Notes: a model not told the origin generated them from the letters alone. A stretch of 45,585 bases of DNA from an uncultured Caulobacterales bacterium (GCA_903858685.1 CAIOJR010000234.1:1-45585); one strand, 5' to 3'. Positions 8,325 through 17,954 are shown, counted from the stretch's first letter. Numbers and translations: made by a program.

Positions 8325-8338
8325 AAGTGTCAATATAT
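8325..8338 (+). promoter_or_regulatory. Shared motif AAGTGTCAATATAT upstream of sulfatase 1
   Basis: This 14-base stretch lies 64-77 bases before the start of the sulfatase at 8402. It matches 13 of 14 bases of the site at 30941-30954 (other strand) and 11 of 14 at 25646-25659. All three have the same orientation relative to the gene they precede. It is AT-rich against a GC-rich background, so an operator or promoter element is plausible. Confidence 0.4.
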
Positions 8339-8401
8339 GCTGGCCTCAAGACGATGGGCCAAGGCGGACACCCAAAGACGCCACGCCCGTGGGAGATGGT
8401 C

Positions 8402-10078
8402 ATGAAGATATGGATCTGGCTTGGCGCTGTCGTCGCCGCCCTCGCCGCCTTGCTCGGCTTGGCGGCCCTGAACCGTGAAACCCTGCTGATCTGGGTCGCG
8501 CATTCCCAGATGCCGCCGGTCGGGCCCAATCATCCGGTGACCTGGGCCCAGGGGCCTGACATAGCGACGAGCTTGAAGCGCCCGCCCAATATCGTCCTGA
8601 TCCTGGCCGACGACATGGGTTTCAACGACATTACATTCAATGGCGGCGGGATTGCGGGCGGGCTTGTGCCCACGCCCAATATCGACTCCATCGGCCATGA
8701 AGGCGTCAGCTTCGCCAATGGCTATGATGGAAACGCCACCTGTGCGCCGTCCCGCGCCACGATCATGACGGGACGCTACGCCACCCGTTTCGGCTTTGAG
8801 TTCACCCCCGCCCCGGTGGCGTTCCAGAGGATGGTGGGCACGGATCACGAGGAGAGCGACTTCGTCCTGCCGCACTTCTTCGCAGACCGGGTGAAGGACA
8901 TGCCGCCCGGCACGACAAAGGGCGCCGGCGCCATGAATAATCTGGCCGTGCCGACCAGCGAAATCATGATCGCCAAACTTCTGAAACAAAAAGGCTATCA
9001 CACAATCCATCTGGGCAAGTGGCACCTTGGCTCCTCTGCGGGCGCACGGCCGGAAGAGCGCGGCTTTGACGAAAGCCTGGGCTTCATGGCGGGCGGGGCC
9101 ATGTACCTGCCGGAACATGATCCTCAGGCGGTCAATTCCAAGCAGCCCTTCGACGCCATCGACCGCTTCCTGTGGCCCAACCTGCCCTATGCCGTGCAGT
9201 TCAACGGCTCGCCCATGTTCCAGCCCAAGGGCTACATGACCGACTATCTGACGGACGAAGCGGTCAAGGCCATCGGCGCCAATCGCAATCGGCCCTTCTT
9301 CATGTATTACGCGCCCAACGCCATCCACACGCCGCTTCAGGCGACCAAGGCCGATTACGACGCCCTGCCCCAGATCGCCGACCACCGGCTGAGGGTCTAT
9401 GGCGCCATGATGCGCAGTCTGGACCACAATGTCGGGCGACTTTTGCAGGCCCTGAAAGACCAGGGGCTGGACAAGAACACCCTGGTGATTTTCACCAGCG
9501 ACAATGGCGGGGCTGGCTATATCGGCCTGCCGGAAGTCAACAAGCCCTATCGCGGCTGGAAGGCGACCTTCTTCGAGGGCGGCATCCACTCCCCCTTCTT
9601 CATGCGCTGGCCAGGCGTGATCCCGAGCGAGGCGCGCTATCCCTATCCGGTGGGCCATGTCGATATCTTCGCCACAGCGGCGGCGGCGGCTGGCGCAGCG
9701 ATCCCCAGCGATCGCACAATGGATGGAGTGAACCTGCTGCCCTATATTTCCTGCCAGGCCAAGGGGCGGCCGCACCAGCGCCTGTTCTGGCGATCGGGCC
9801 AGTACAAGGTGGTGCTGGACGGGGACTGGAAATTACAAAGCAGCGAAGCGCAGAAAAAGGTCTGGCTCTATAATCTCAGCGCCGACCCGACCGAGCAGCA
9901 TGAGCTATCCGCCAGCCAGCCAGACCGGGTGAAGGCCATGCTCGCCATGCTCGCCGATCAGGACGCCGATAGCGTCAAGCCGCTCTGGCCCTCCCTGCTG
10001 CAAGGCCCGATTTTCATCGACCACCCGTCAAACCAGCCGCAGAAAAGGGGTCAGGACTACATCCTCTGGGACAACTGA
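8402..10078 (+). CDS. Arylsulfatase-type sulfatase, membrane-anchored or exported
   Basis: The product has 558 residues. A hydrophobic segment at 3-23 (signal peptide or anchor) places the enzyme in the periplasm. The sulfatase core follows: metal Asp70/Asp71 in LILADDMGF, the maturation motif CAPSRATIMTGR with Cys114 as the residue oxidised to formylglycine, GKWHLGS near residue 203, and FTSDNGG near 365. The enzyme should hydrolyse a sulfate ester; the substrate is unknown. Maturation needs a formylglycine-generating enzyme, and one candidate is encoded at 28713. GGGAG lies six bases before the ATG at 8402. The gene converges on an unknown exported protein, with two bases between the stops. 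A motif shared with sulfatase 2 and the GST/FGE group lies at 8325-8338. Confidence 0.9.
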   Translation: MKIWIWLGAVVAALAALLGLAALNRETLLIWVAHSQMPPVGPNHPVTWAQGPDIATSLKRPPNIVLILADDMGFNDITFNGGGIAGGLVPTPNIDSIGHEGVSFANGYDGNATCAPSRATIMTGRYATRFGFEFTPAPVAFQRMVGTDHEESDFVLPHFFADRVKDMPPGTTKGAGAMNNLAVPTSEIMIAKLLKQKGYHTIHLGKWHLGSSAGARPEERGFDESLGFMAGGAMYLPEHDPQAVNSKQPFDAIDRFLWPNLPYAVQFNGSPMFQPKGYMTDYLTDEAVKAIGANRNRPFFMYYAPNAIHTPLQATKADYDALPQIADHRLRVYGAMMRSLDHNVGRLLQALKDQGLDKNTLVIFTSDNGGAGYIGLPEVNKPYRGWKATFFEGGIHSPFFMRWPGVIPSEARYPYPVGHVDIFATAAAAAGAAIPSDRTMDGVNLLPYISCQAKGRPHQRLFWRSGQYKVVLDGDWKLQSSEAQKKVWLYNLSADPTEQHELSASQPDRVKAMLAMLADQDADSVKPLWPSLLQGPIFIDHPSNQPQKRGQDYILWDN

Positions 10079-10080
10079 GC

Positions 10081-10770
10081 CTAGTCCTTGTCCGTCCCGT
10101 ACACGACCCTCGCCGGCGGATGGGTCAGCCAGATGGCGCGCGCATTGGCCAGGCGCGCGGGATCAAAGGCGGGCCCATCCTTGGACATGGGCAGGGGAAT
10201 GGCGTGACCGTCCGGCGTCACCGCCGTTCCCGATCCCGCCCCGACAAAGATCGCCTTGGAAAAGTGCGGCACGACAAAGCTCATCAGGCCCGCAGCCCTA
10301 TGGGCGCTGCGGTTGACCTGATCCAGCCCGGCGGACAGCTCCGCGGCCGCATATTGAGGGCGCGGCGGCAGGGTGGAGATCACATTGATGTCCTCCATCA
10401 CCTTCAGCCCCTCGGGCCCCTGCATCAGCATCCGGGTGCGCGCCTTGATGTCCTCTCGCGTGGGAAGCTGCTCTATCCAGCCCTCGGCATTGACCGTGAC
10501 CGGCGTCTGATCCGAGCCTCGCAGATAGAACAGCTTGATCGGCGGAGGCTGATCGCTGCCCTGCAGGCGAAAGCGGTAGATCAGCTGAAAGCCGGACCGA
10601 TCCGATTCAGGCAGGTTGAAATAGGCGCCCAGCATGGGAAACAGCCGCGCCGCGTCCACCGTCACCGACTTGACGCCGCCGCCCGCAAAGGCCAGCGCCG
10701 TCGATCCGGCCACAAGGCAGGCGACAAACCCGCCGCCTGCCGCAGCGGCGGCCTTCATGATCCTGTTCAA
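10081..10770 (-). CDS. Exported protein of unknown function
   Basis: I do not recognise this 229-residue protein with confidence. It begins MNRIMKAAAAAGGGFVACLVAGS, a signal peptide ending near residue 29, so the mature part should be periplasmic. The mature region contains FPMLGAYFNLPESDRSGFQL, a positively charged middle and the motif HFSKAIFVGAGSG; it has no metal or catalytic signature that I can name. The TTG at 10770 is chosen because GGAGGGG lies five bases before it, while the ATG at 10758 (four codons later) has that sequence 17 bases away. The gene converges on the sulfatase and is divergent from the FAD oxidoreductase at 10956. Confidence 0.62.
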   Translation of the reverse strand: MNRIMKAAAAAGGGFVACLVAGSTALAFAGGGVKSVTVDAARLFPMLGAYFNLPESDRSGFQLIYRFRLQGSDQPPPIKLFYLRGSDQTPVTVNAEGWIEQLPTREDIKARTRMLMQGPEGLKVMEDINVISTLPPRPQYAAAELSAGLDQVNRSAHRAAGLMSFVVPHFSKAIFVGAGSGTAVTPDGHAIPLPMSKDGPAFDPARLANARAIWLTHPPARVVYGTDKD

Positions 10771-10775
10771 TTCAG

Positions 10776-10782
10776 CCCCTCC
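10776..10782 (-). promoter_or_regulatory. Strong ribosome-binding site deciding a TTG start
   Basis: GGAGGGG is followed by a five-base spacer and TTG at 10770-10768. It supports the TTG over the downstream ATG as start of the exported protein. Confidence 0.6.
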
Positions 10783-10955
10783 ACATTCAAAGAGACCCTT
10801 GCGGGAAATTACGGCCTTTATAGGCGCGAATTTCGGGCGACTTTGCGCAGATGACACACGACATGGCGCGATCGGTCGAACGTCCGACCTGACGGCTGGG
10901 CCCGGCTGATATAGGGTCAGGTCATGTGCAGCTCGCATGAGGCGTTTTTGCGGTC

Positions 10956-12101
10956 ATGACCCAGGTCAAGGCGGATTTCATCGTCATCGGCGCGGGCGTC
11001 GCCGGGATCACCCTGGCGGCTGAACTTTCAAGCTACGGGCATGTCGTGGTCCTGGAACGTGAGGACCAGCCCGCCTATCACGCGACCGGCAGGTCCGCTG
11101 CCATCCTGATCGAGTCCTATGGTTCGGGTCCAGCCCAGATCCTGACCGCCGCAAGTCGTGGCGTATTCGCGGCGCTGGATCTGTTAAAGCCGCGCGGGGT
11201 TTTGCATCTGGCGCTCAAGGACAGCAACGGACGGGATGCGCCGGACGTGGCGGGTCACCTGTTGACGCCGCTCACCGCCTCGCAGGCGCACGCTTCGGCG
11301 CCGCTCGTTCCGCTGGACAGCATCAAGGCCGGCTGGCTGGAGCGATCCGCCGCCGATATTGACGTCCATGGGCTGCTGACCCGCTATCTTGACCGCCTGC
11401 GTCGCGGCGGCGGGCGGCTGATCACAGGCGCGGCTGTGACGGACGCGCGACGCACAGGCGGGCTGTGGCGACTGACTGCGGGAGGCGAGGCCTATATTGC
11501 GCCGGTAGTGGTGAATGCTGCGGGCGCATGGGCGCGGCAGATCGGCCGGTTGCACGAGGCGCGCGACATAGCGGTGCGCCCCTTGCGTCGCACGGCCGCC
11601 CTGATCGACACCCCCAATGGCCTGGAGTCCAGCCTTTGGCCCCTGGTCGTCACCCTCGACGAGGACCTCTATTTCAAACCCGAATCCGGCGGCCTGATGG
11701 TCTGTCCGGCGGACGAGACCCCCAGCCCGCCTTGCGACGCCAGCGCAGACGAGCTTGACCTGGCCATCGCCATGGAACGGTTCGAGCGACTGACCCGCAC
11801 CCGCACGCCCCGCCTTCGCAGCCGCTGGGCCGGACTTAGGACCTTCGCCTTTGACCGGGCGCCCGTGATCGGGTTCGACCGGCAGGCGACGGGCTTCTTC
11901 TGGCTGGCCGGTCAGGGCGGATTTGGCGTCCAGACCGCACCCGCCGCCGCATTGCTGGCGACGGCCATGATCACAGCCAGCGACGGCGGTGTCGCGCAAG
12001 CCCTGTCCATCGGACTTGGCGCCGAGACCGTATCTGCGACGCGGGCGGATCTGGAGCGCGAAATTGAGGCGACGCCGCTGGCGGCGGCGGTGGAGGGATG
12101 A
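10956..12101 (+). CDS. FAD-dependent oxidoreductase, D-arginine dehydrogenase (DauA)-like
   Basis: This is a 381-residue member of the DAO/glycine oxidase superfamily. The FAD-binding motif is at residues 8-28 (FIVIGAGVAGITLAAELSS), followed by YHATGRSAA near 43-51, which is characteristic of the branch that includes D-arginine dehydrogenase DauA. A second FAD motif (VVVNAAGAWARQIG) is near residue 185, and a C-terminal FAD-contact motif (WLAGQGGFGVQTAPA) near 318. Such enzymes oxidise D-amino acids to 2-oxo acids and pass electrons to the respiratory chain. The substrate here is inferred only from family resemblance. The gene is divergent from the exported unknown gene and converges on a hybrid kinase nine bases away. 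Confidence 0.8.
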   Translation: MTQVKADFIVIGAGVAGITLAAELSSYGHVVVLEREDQPAYHATGRSAAILIESYGSGPAQILTAASRGVFAALDLLKPRGVLHLALKDSNGRDAPDVAGHLLTPLTASQAHASAPLVPLDSIKAGWLERSAADIDVHGLLTRYLDRLRRGGGRLITGAAVTDARRTGGLWRLTAGGEAYIAPVVVNAAGAWARQIGRLHEARDIAVRPLRRTAALIDTPNGLESSLWPLVVTLDEDLYFKPESGGLMVCPADETPSPPCDASADELDLAIAMERFERLTRTRTPRLRSRWAGLRTFAFDRAPVIGFDRQATGFFWLAGQGGFGVQTAPAAALLATAMITASDGGVAQALSIGLGAETVSATRADLEREIEATPLAAAVEG

Positions 12102-12110
12102 CCTGCCCCG

Positions 12111-14627
12111 TCAGGCCCGCCTGGCCGATGCTTCAGCCTCTTCACGACGCATCAGCGCAGCATTGACCGCAGCGAAGAGCACCGCCGCTTCAATCGGCTT
12201 GGCCACATGGTCGTCAAAACCGGCGGACAGATACTCGCCCACCTGATGGGCCATGGCGTTGGCGGTCAGTGCAATGACCGGCGTGCGATAGCGCCCGACC
12301 GCCTGTTCGAACTGGCGGATGCGCCGCGTGGCCTCCACGCCGTCCATCTCCGGCATCTGGATGTCCATCAGGACCAGATCATATTCGCCGGTTTCGTAGG
12401 CGTGAACCGCAGCGCGACCGTCGGCCACCACGGTGGTGTCGCAGCCTCCCTGCATCATCAGGGTTTTGACCACGAGTTGGTTGGTCAGATTGTCCTCCGC
12501 CGCCAGCACGCGGATGCGACGCTGATCCGGACCCGCTTGCAACGGGCTGGCGGAAGCGACCGCCGCCTCGCCCGCCTCGGCGCTGGCCACGCGGCTGAGC
12601 GGAAGGGTGACCGTAAAGGCCGACCCCTGTCCGGTCTCCGACCAGACCGTGATGTCGCCGCCCATGGCGGCGCTGAGCTGCTTGCAGATGGACAGGCCCA
12701 GACCTGTGCCGCCAAAGCGCCGCGTCGTGGAAATGTCGGCCTGCTCGAATTTGGAGAATATGCGGGCTGCGGCCTCTGCGCTCATGCCAATGCCGGTGTC
12801 CTGCACGACAAAGCGAACCACCTCCGCGGGTCGACTGATCTGGACCGTCACACCGCCATTCTGAGTGAACTTGATGGCGTTTGAGATCAGATTGTCGAGA
12901 ATCTGACGTACCCGCGTAGGGTCTCCGCGATAGCAACCTGCGGCGCCCGGCGCGATGTCAATCGTGAGATAAAGTCCCTTCTGTTCGATCAAGGGCTCGA
13001 AAGCGGCGCGCACGCCGCGGGCAAGCTCGGCCAGATCAAAGTCGACCTGTTCCAGGTCCATGCGCCCCGCCTCGATCTTCGACAGGTCCAGAAGGTCATT
13101 CAGGATGGTCAGAAGCGCCGCGCCTGACTGGCTGATCACTTCCAGCCGGGCGCGCTGTCGTTGCGGCAGTTCGTCGGCGGCGATGGCCTGAGCCATGCCC
13201 AGCACGCCATTCAGAGGCGTGCGAATCTCATGGCTGATATTGGCCAGAAAATCGCTCTTGGCCCGGTTGGCCGCATCGGCCCGCAGCTTGGCTTCGCGGA
13301 ACTGACGCGACAGGGACCTCTGGCGGATGAGCAGGAACACCCCGCCCGCCAGTATCATCCCGCCCAACACGCCGACAGCCCATTGAAAGTAGATGATGCG
13401 CTCGTTGAGTTCTTCATTGCGCTGGAGCGCGCCAAGCTGTTCCTCAAGTTGGGATGTGATCTGGTGGACGCCGCTGTTGAAATGGGCCGCATTGGTCGTG
13501 GTGGAACTGGCCATATAGCCGCGCATGACACTGAGAGCCCGATCTGGACGGCCCTGAGCGGCAAGGAGTTCTGCTTCGATCTGTGGCTCGCGCTCGAAGG
13601 CGGTCGCGTCAAACTGTCCGGAGGCTTTCAGATGACGCAATTGCGCCAGGTCCGCCTGGGCCTCATCCACCCGATGCAGCCTGGCCAGGGCCACGGCGCG
13701 AGACGACAGGAGCCTGGGCGCCAGAAACGCCGCATCCGCCAGATTGGGCTGCAGCCCTTTGAAGCAGTCGATGGTCTGTTGCGGCTGGCCAAACGATTCA
13801 GCGACCGACGCGCACAACCCTTTGTCCCACACCGCCAGGTGCGGCAGGTCGGCGCGCTGGGCCAGTCTGTGATGGACCGCCGCCAGCCTCTGAGCCAGCG
13901 GCGCGTCGCCCATCTGCACCGCCAGACGGGTCATGTTGTAGACGGCGTCAAAATCGGGATGGGGATAGGCCGGGTTGCTGTAGTCGATCTCGGCCCGCGC
14001 CAAGGCGTCGGCCGAACCCTGCATGTCATAGAGAGACAACAGGGCCAGCCCCACCGCTTCCCAGATTTCAGAGCGGGCGGACATGGCGTCCGGATCCCGC
14101 TCCTTCACCAGCCCGCCAGCCTCCGACAGATGTTTCAGCGCCGACCCGGCGTCCTTGGAAGCGATCTCTGCGAAGGCCTGATTGGCCATGGCGTGCACCC
14201 GCACATACCAGTCGGGGTCGGAGCGGGCGTAGCGCTCAAACACCGGCACGACAGACCGATCGCCATTGTTCAATTTTTCGACCAGCGCATTGATGCGCGC
14301 GACTTCGATATAGCGCTGATTATGGTCAGCCAGGGCGTAGGCGCCGAGCTGATTGTTCCATTTCTCGAACCGGTCGAACTCCGACTGATTCAGAAAAATT
14401 CCGGCGGCATGGTTGAGCCGCGCCAGTCTCTCCCGGCCTGACAGGCGACGCGCATCATCAGCGAACTTTTCAAGGCTGGCGAAATTGGACTGTTGGGCGC
14501 GGCGCTCTATGGCGGCCGCAAGCTCGGATGGCGTGATCTGGGCGCGCCCCTGTGCGGAGACGAAAGCCATGGCTCCCATCCCGTACAAGATCGCCAATAC
14601 GATCCCCGCTAGCCGCGCCAGACGCAT
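12111..14627 (-). CDS. Hybrid sensor histidine kinase with periplasmic helical sensor domain
   Basis: The product is 838 residues. A signal peptide (1-26) is followed by a periplasmic region to about residue 410, rich in short amphipathic helices that look like TPR-type repeats. A membrane helix lies at about 414-435 (VGVLGGMILAGGVFLLI). HisKA with phospho-acceptor His466 (SHEIRTPLNG) and the ATPase domain (N, G1 and G2 boxes with DTGIGMS and GGTGLGLSICKQL) follow. A C-terminal receiver domain has Asp755 (LMDIQMPEMDG). The hybrid layout implies a His-Asp relay through a separate phosphotransfer protein, not found nearby. GGAG is about seven bases before the ATG. The thioesterase gene lies 103 bases upstream on the same strand, so co-transcription is possible. 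The signal sensed is unknown. Confidence 0.93.
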   Translation of the reverse strand: MRLARLAGIVLAILYGMGAMAFVSAQGRAQITPSELAAAIERRAQQSNFASLEKFADDARRLSGRERLARLNHAAGIFLNQSEFDRFEKWNNQLGAYALADHNQRYIEVARINALVEKLNNGDRSVVPVFERYARSDPDWYVRVHAMANQAFAEIASKDAGSALKHLSEAGGLVKERDPDAMSARSEIWEAVGLALLSLYDMQGSADALARAEIDYSNPAYPHPDFDAVYNMTRLAVQMGDAPLAQRLAAVHHRLAQRADLPHLAVWDKGLCASVAESFGQPQQTIDCFKGLQPNLADAAFLAPRLLSSRAVALARLHRVDEAQADLAQLRHLKASGQFDATAFEREPQIEAELLAAQGRPDRALSVMRGYMASSTTTNAAHFNSGVHQITSQLEEQLGALQRNEELNERIIYFQWAVGVLGGMILAGGVFLLIRQRSLSRQFREAKLRADAANRAKSDFLANISHEIRTPLNGVLGMAQAIAADELPQRQRARLEVISQSGAALLTILNDLLDLSKIEAGRMDLEQVDFDLAELARGVRAAFEPLIEQKGLYLTIDIAPGAAGCYRGDPTRVRQILDNLISNAIKFTQNGGVTVQISRPAEVVRFVVQDTGIGMSAEAAARIFSKFEQADISTTRRFGGTGLGLSICKQLSAAMGGDITVWSETGQGSAFTVTLPLSRVASAEAGEAAVASASPLQAGPDQRRIRVLAAEDNLTNQLVVKTLMMQGGCDTTVVADGRAAVHAYETGEYDLVLMDIQMPEMDGVEATRRIRQFEQAVGRYRTPVIALTANAMAHQVGEYLSAGFDDHVAKPIEAAVLFAAVNAALMRREEAEASARRA

Positions 14628-14730
14628 GAACCCACTCCAGAAGAGAGCGAGTCTTATCAGCTACGGTTTGCCAACAGGTTTACGCAGCCGGCGCGCCGAA
14701 ACCTGCATGTCCGAAAAGAGCCGTCTGGGT

Positions 14731-15627
14731 TTATCGGGGGCGGATGAGGCCTTCCTGCGCCACGCTGGCCAGCAATTGTCCGTCCTGACCATAGATGGCG
14801 CCGCGGTTGAAGCCGCGCGCGCCGGAGGCGGAGGGACTATCCTGCACATAGAGGTGCCAGTCGCTGATCCGGCTGGGTCGGTGGAACCATAGAATATGGT
14901 CGAGACTGGCCATCTGCACACCCACCTGCCAGCTGACCCCATGCGGACGGGCGCAGGTCGACAAAAGGGACATGTCGGTCGCATAGGCCAGAATACACTG
15001 GTTCATCGCCGCATCATCGCCCACATCCCCCGCCGCGCGGAACCACAGTTTCTGATGGGGTTCGGCCTTGACCGGCTTCATGGGATTGATCGGATCGATC
15101 CTGCGCATCTCAATGGCGAAATCGCGCGCCACGAGTTCCTTCATCGCTTCATTGCGGACGGACTGAGACGCTTTTTCCACCGCCAGCCGCAACAGATCAG
15201 CATCGCTGGGCAAGGTGTCCGGGCCCGGCGTCGGGGGCATGGGGAAGGCGTGCTCGAAGCCGGGCTCGTCGACCTGAAAGGAAGCGGCGAGATTTAGAAT
15301 TTGCTCGCCATGCTGGATGGCGATCACGCGCCTTGTGGTGAAGGACTTTCCCTCGCGCGAGCGCTCCACCTCATAGAGAACCGGCGCCTTGGGGTCGCCC
15401 GGCCGGATGAAATAGGCCTGCAAGGAATGGCACCGCCGCCCATTGACGGTCTGATAGGCCGCCATCAGGGCCTGGGCTATCACCTGCCCGCCATAGATGC
15501 GCTTGGCGTGGCGCTCATCCAGCGGCGTCTGCCCCCGGAACAGGTTCACCTCGATCGGCTCAAGGGTCAGGGTGTCCACAAGGGTCTCGATAGCGGTCAC
15601 GACGGGCCTCACAAATGATTCGCCCAT
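14731..15627 (-). CDS. tesB: Acyl-CoA thioesterase II
   Basis: TesB hydrolyses acyl-CoA to free fatty acid and CoA in the cytoplasm. The protein is 298 residues and has the double hot-dog layout. The N-terminal half contains IEVNLFRGQTP and YGGQVIAQAL; the middle has HSLQAYFIRPGD. The C-terminal half holds the expected catalytic area, with Asp in SLDHILWFHRP, Ser/Thr-rich QDSPSASGARGF and Gln in SVAQEGLIR. Length is normal for the family. The start ATG at 15627 gives roughly ten extra residues ahead of the conserved region; no better start is seen. The gene lies 46 bases downstream of the D-lactate-dehydrogenase-type gene on the same strand. Confidence 0.92.
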   Translation of the reverse strand: MGESFVRPVVTAIETLVDTLTLEPIEVNLFRGQTPLDERHAKRIYGGQVIAQALMAAYQTVNGRRCHSLQAYFIRPGDPKAPVLYEVERSREGKSFTTRRVIAIQHGEQILNLAASFQVDEPGFEHAFPMPPTPGPDTLPSDADLLRLAVEKASQSVRNEAMKELVARDFAIEMRRIDPINPMKPVKAEPHQKLWFRAAGDVGDDAAMNQCILAYATDMSLLSTCARPHGVSWQVGVQMASLDHILWFHRPSRISDWHLYVQDSPSASGARGFNRGAIYGQDGQLLASVAQEGLIRPR

Positions 15628-15673
15628 GGCTTAAGGCTCTGTTGCGCAAGGCACAAGCCGCAAGCCCGCCGCG

Positions 15674-17101
15674 TCAGGCGGCCGGTATGGTCTTGCCCGG
15701 ATTCATCAGGCCCAGCGGATCGAGCGCGGCCTTGATGGCGCGCATCACCTCCACGCCCTCGCCGTTCTCGCGTTTCATGGCTTCCAGCTTGTGCACGCCA
15801 ATGCCGTGCTCGCCGGTACAGGTGCCGCCATGGGCCTGAGCAATGACGCTGACCGCCTGGGCCACGGCCTCTGCGCTCTCGCGCTCCTCGGGCGAATGGG
15901 GATCGAAGAGCAGCAACATGTGGAAATTACCGTCGCCGACATGGCCGACGATGGGCGCAGACAGACCGGCGCTTTCCACCAGGGCTGCACATTCAGCAAT
16001 GGTCGAGGCCAGCTCCGAGATCGGCACACAGGCGTCCGTGACCAGGCTTTCCTTGCCCGGCGACAGGGCCAGGCCCGCATAATAGGCGTCATGGCGCGCC
16101 TTCCACAGGCGGGAGCGGTCTTCTTCCTTTTCAGCGAAGCGAAAGGCGCTGCCGCCATAGCCGTCGGTGATGTCGCGCATCTGGGCGATCTGTTCAGCCA
16201 CGCTGGCAGGGCCGCCGTGAAACTCCAGAAACAGGGTGGGCCTTGGCTCCAGATCGGTCAGTTTGGAGAACTTGACCACGCCCGCGACCGTAAGCGCGTC
16301 TGCAAACTCGATCCGCGCAACGGGTATGCCCGCTTGCAGCGCCTCGATCACCGCGCTGATGGCGTCGCCAAGGGTGGGGAACTGGCAGATGGCGGCGGCG
16401 ACCTTTTCAGGAATGCCGAACAGACGAAGCTGCACCTCGGTAATGACGCCGAGCGTGCCTTCGGCGCCGATATAGAGCCGTGTCAGGTCGTATCCCGCCG
16501 ACGATTTGCGCGCCCGTCCGCCCGTGGTGATCACATTGCCCTGGGGCGTGACGACGGTGAGGCCAAGCGTCACCTCGCGCATGGTGCCATAGCGCACGGC
16601 ATTGGTGCCGGACGCCCGCGTGGCCGCCATGCCGCCGATCGTGGCGTTTGCGCCCGGATCCAGCGGGAAGAACAGGCCCTGATCTCGCAGATAGGCGTTC
16701 AGGTCGAGGCGCGTGACGCCCGCCTGCACCCGACAGTCGAGATCGGCCGCATTGACCGACAAAATGAGGTTCATTCGGCTGAGGTCGATGCACACCCCGC
16801 CATAGGGCGCGCTGACATGGCCCTCCAGCGAGGTTCCGGCGCCGAATGGAATGATCGGCAGACCACGCGCCACCGCAGCCTTGACCACCAGCGCCACCTC
16901 GTCGGTGCTTTCAGGAAAAACCACCAGATCGGGCGCGGCAAGGTCGCGCAGCCCTTCTCCGCGCCCATGCTGCTCGCGCACCGACAGGTTCAGGGTCGCG
17001 CGGTCGCCAAAGCGATCGGCCAGCGCGGCGTGAACCGCCGCGGCCTTATGCTCGCGGTCTGCAAGGCTGGCGACCAGGTGGGGATAGAGCGGCTGGTTCA
17101 T
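15674..17101 (-). CDS. FAD-linked D-lactate dehydrogenase (cytochrome type) / glycolate oxidase GlcD family
   Basis: This 475-residue flavoprotein should oxidise a D-2-hydroxy acid, most likely D-lactate, to the oxo acid. The N-terminal PCMH-type FAD domain contains PFGAGTSLEGHVSAPYGG near residues 90-107 and GRARKSSAGYDLTRLYIG near 197-214. The C-terminal FAD-oxidase domain carries VGHVGDGNFHMLLLFDP, with the metal or substrate His, and TCTGEHGIGVHKLEAM near 440, typical of D-LDH and GlcD enzymes. No signal peptide is seen. GAGG lies six bases before the ATG at 17101; an in-frame TTG at 17113 overlaps that site and is rejected. Downstream on the same strand are tesB and a hybrid kinase. Confidence 0.87.
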   Translation of the reverse strand: MNQPLYPHLVASLADREHKAAAVHAALADRFGDRATLNLSVREQHGRGEGLRDLAAPDLVVFPESTDEVALVVKAAVARGLPIIPFGAGTSLEGHVSAPYGGVCIDLSRMNLILSVNAADLDCRVQAGVTRLDLNAYLRDQGLFFPLDPGANATIGGMAATRASGTNAVRYGTMREVTLGLTVVTPQGNVITTGGRARKSSAGYDLTRLYIGAEGTLGVITEVQLRLFGIPEKVAAAICQFPTLGDAISAVIEALQAGIPVARIEFADALTVAGVVKFSKLTDLEPRPTLFLEFHGGPASVAEQIAQMRDITDGYGGSAFRFAEKEEDRSRLWKARHDAYYAGLALSPGKESLVTDACVPISELASTIAECAALVESAGLSAPIVGHVGDGNFHMLLLFDPHSPEERESAEAVAQAVSVIAQAHGGTCTGEHGIGVHKLEAMKRENGEGVEVMRAIKAALDPLGLMNPGKTIPAA

Positions 17102-17272
17102 GGCGGACCTCAAACGGGTTGACCATGGCGCCGCCGCCCCTGAGCGACCCTGCTACACGTCAAGCCAACCGGCATTACCAGCCCAGGACTATAGTCCGGA
17201 TTGACCCATCGCAAAGACGCAAGTCGGAAGGGCTGAACAAATAGGCTCACTCCCTCGGCTCTGCGCGAATCC

Positions 17273-17284
17273 CCCCGCGCGGGG
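17273..17284. terminator. GC palindrome downstream of efp, possible terminator
   Basis: CCCCGCGCGGGG is a perfect palindrome 30 bases after the efp stop. On the plus strand it is followed by GTTTCTTCTT, but efp is read from the minus strand, where no T-run follows. It may act as a weak stem after efp; the call is tentative. Confidence 0.25.
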
Positions 17285-17313
17285 CCGTTTCTTCTTCCGC
17301 CCGCTTCGGTAGC

Positions 17314-17880
17314 CTAGTCCTTGGCGCGTTCCAGATAGGAGCCGTCTTCCGTCAGCACGACAATACGCGTGCCCGGCGCAATATAGGGCGGGACCATGGT
17401 GCGAAGGCCATTGTTCAGCATGGCCGGCTTGTAGGAGGACGAGGCGGTCTGGCCCTTCACGCTGGGCTCGGTCTCGGTCACTTCCAGGGTCACGGTGCGC
17501 GGCAGGTCCAGCGCGATCGGCACGTCTTCATGCGTCGACAGCATGACGGTCATGCCTTCCTGCAGATAGGGCGCAGCATCGCCGACCACTTCCGGCGTCG
17601 CCACCAGCTGATCGAAGGATTCCGGGTTCATGAAGTGGAACCCTTCGCCGTCCGAATAAAGGAAGGTGTGCGGGCGGTCGTCGACGATGGCGCGTTCGAC
17701 CTGCTCGGTCGTGCGATAGCGTTCCGACACCTTCACCCCGTCAGAGATCCGGCGCATGTTCAGCTGGGTCACGGGCGTGCCCTTGCCGGGGTGGATATTT
17801 TCAGCGTTCATGACGACATAGAGCTTGCCGTCCATGTCCACCACATTGCCCTTGCGCAGCGAGCTGGCGATGACCTTCAC
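17314..17880 (-). CDS. efp: Translation elongation factor P
   Basis: EF-P relieves ribosome stalling at proline runs. The product from the GTG at 17880 is 188 residues, the standard length, starting [14 protein letters not shown]. The KOW-like N-domain carries the modified lysine in HPGKGTP (Lys33, equivalent to Lys34 of E. coli). The middle OB domain follows, and the C-terminal OB domain contains [14 protein letters not shown] and [13 protein letters not shown]. EpmA and EpmB encoded just upstream on the other strand should attach beta-lysine to this residue. The GTG has only a weak upstream site. An in-frame TTG at 17943 has AGGAG six bases before it and would add 21 residues, so the true start is uncertain. 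Confidence 0.95.
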   Translation of the reverse strand: MKVIASSLRKGNVVDMDGKLYVVMNAENIHPGKGTPVTQLNMRRISDGVKVSERYRTTEQVERAIVDDRPHTFLYSDGEGFHFMNPESFDQLVATPEVVGDAAPYLQEGMTVMLSTHEDVPIALDLPRTVTLEVTETEPSVKGQTASSSYKPAMLNNGLRTMVPPYIAPGTRIVVLTEDGSYLERAKD

Positions 17881-17943
17881 TTCGGACCGTCCGTGTTCAG
17901 GCGCGAGCCGGGAGGCTGGCGCATCGTGTCTGGAAATTGACAA

Positions 17944-17954
17944 TTGGGGCTCCT
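17944..17954 (-). promoter_or_regulatory. Strong ribosome-binding site before an upstream TTG of efp
   Basis: AGGAG (17954-17950) plus a six-base spacer (CCCCAA) precedes TTG at 17943-17941, in frame with efp and with no stop between. It competes with the canonical GTG start at 17880. Confidence 0.5.

Noticed and set aside
8330-9775. A 481-codon frame antisense to sulfatase 1
   Set aside because: It mirrors the sulfatase codons, has His/Gly/Arg-rich composition typical of shadow frames and no ribosome-binding site.
15791-17122. A 443-codon frame antisense to the D-lactate-dehydrogenase-type gene
   Set aside because: The sense product has diagnostic motifs at both ends; the antisense translation is low in hydrophobic order and lacks any motif.
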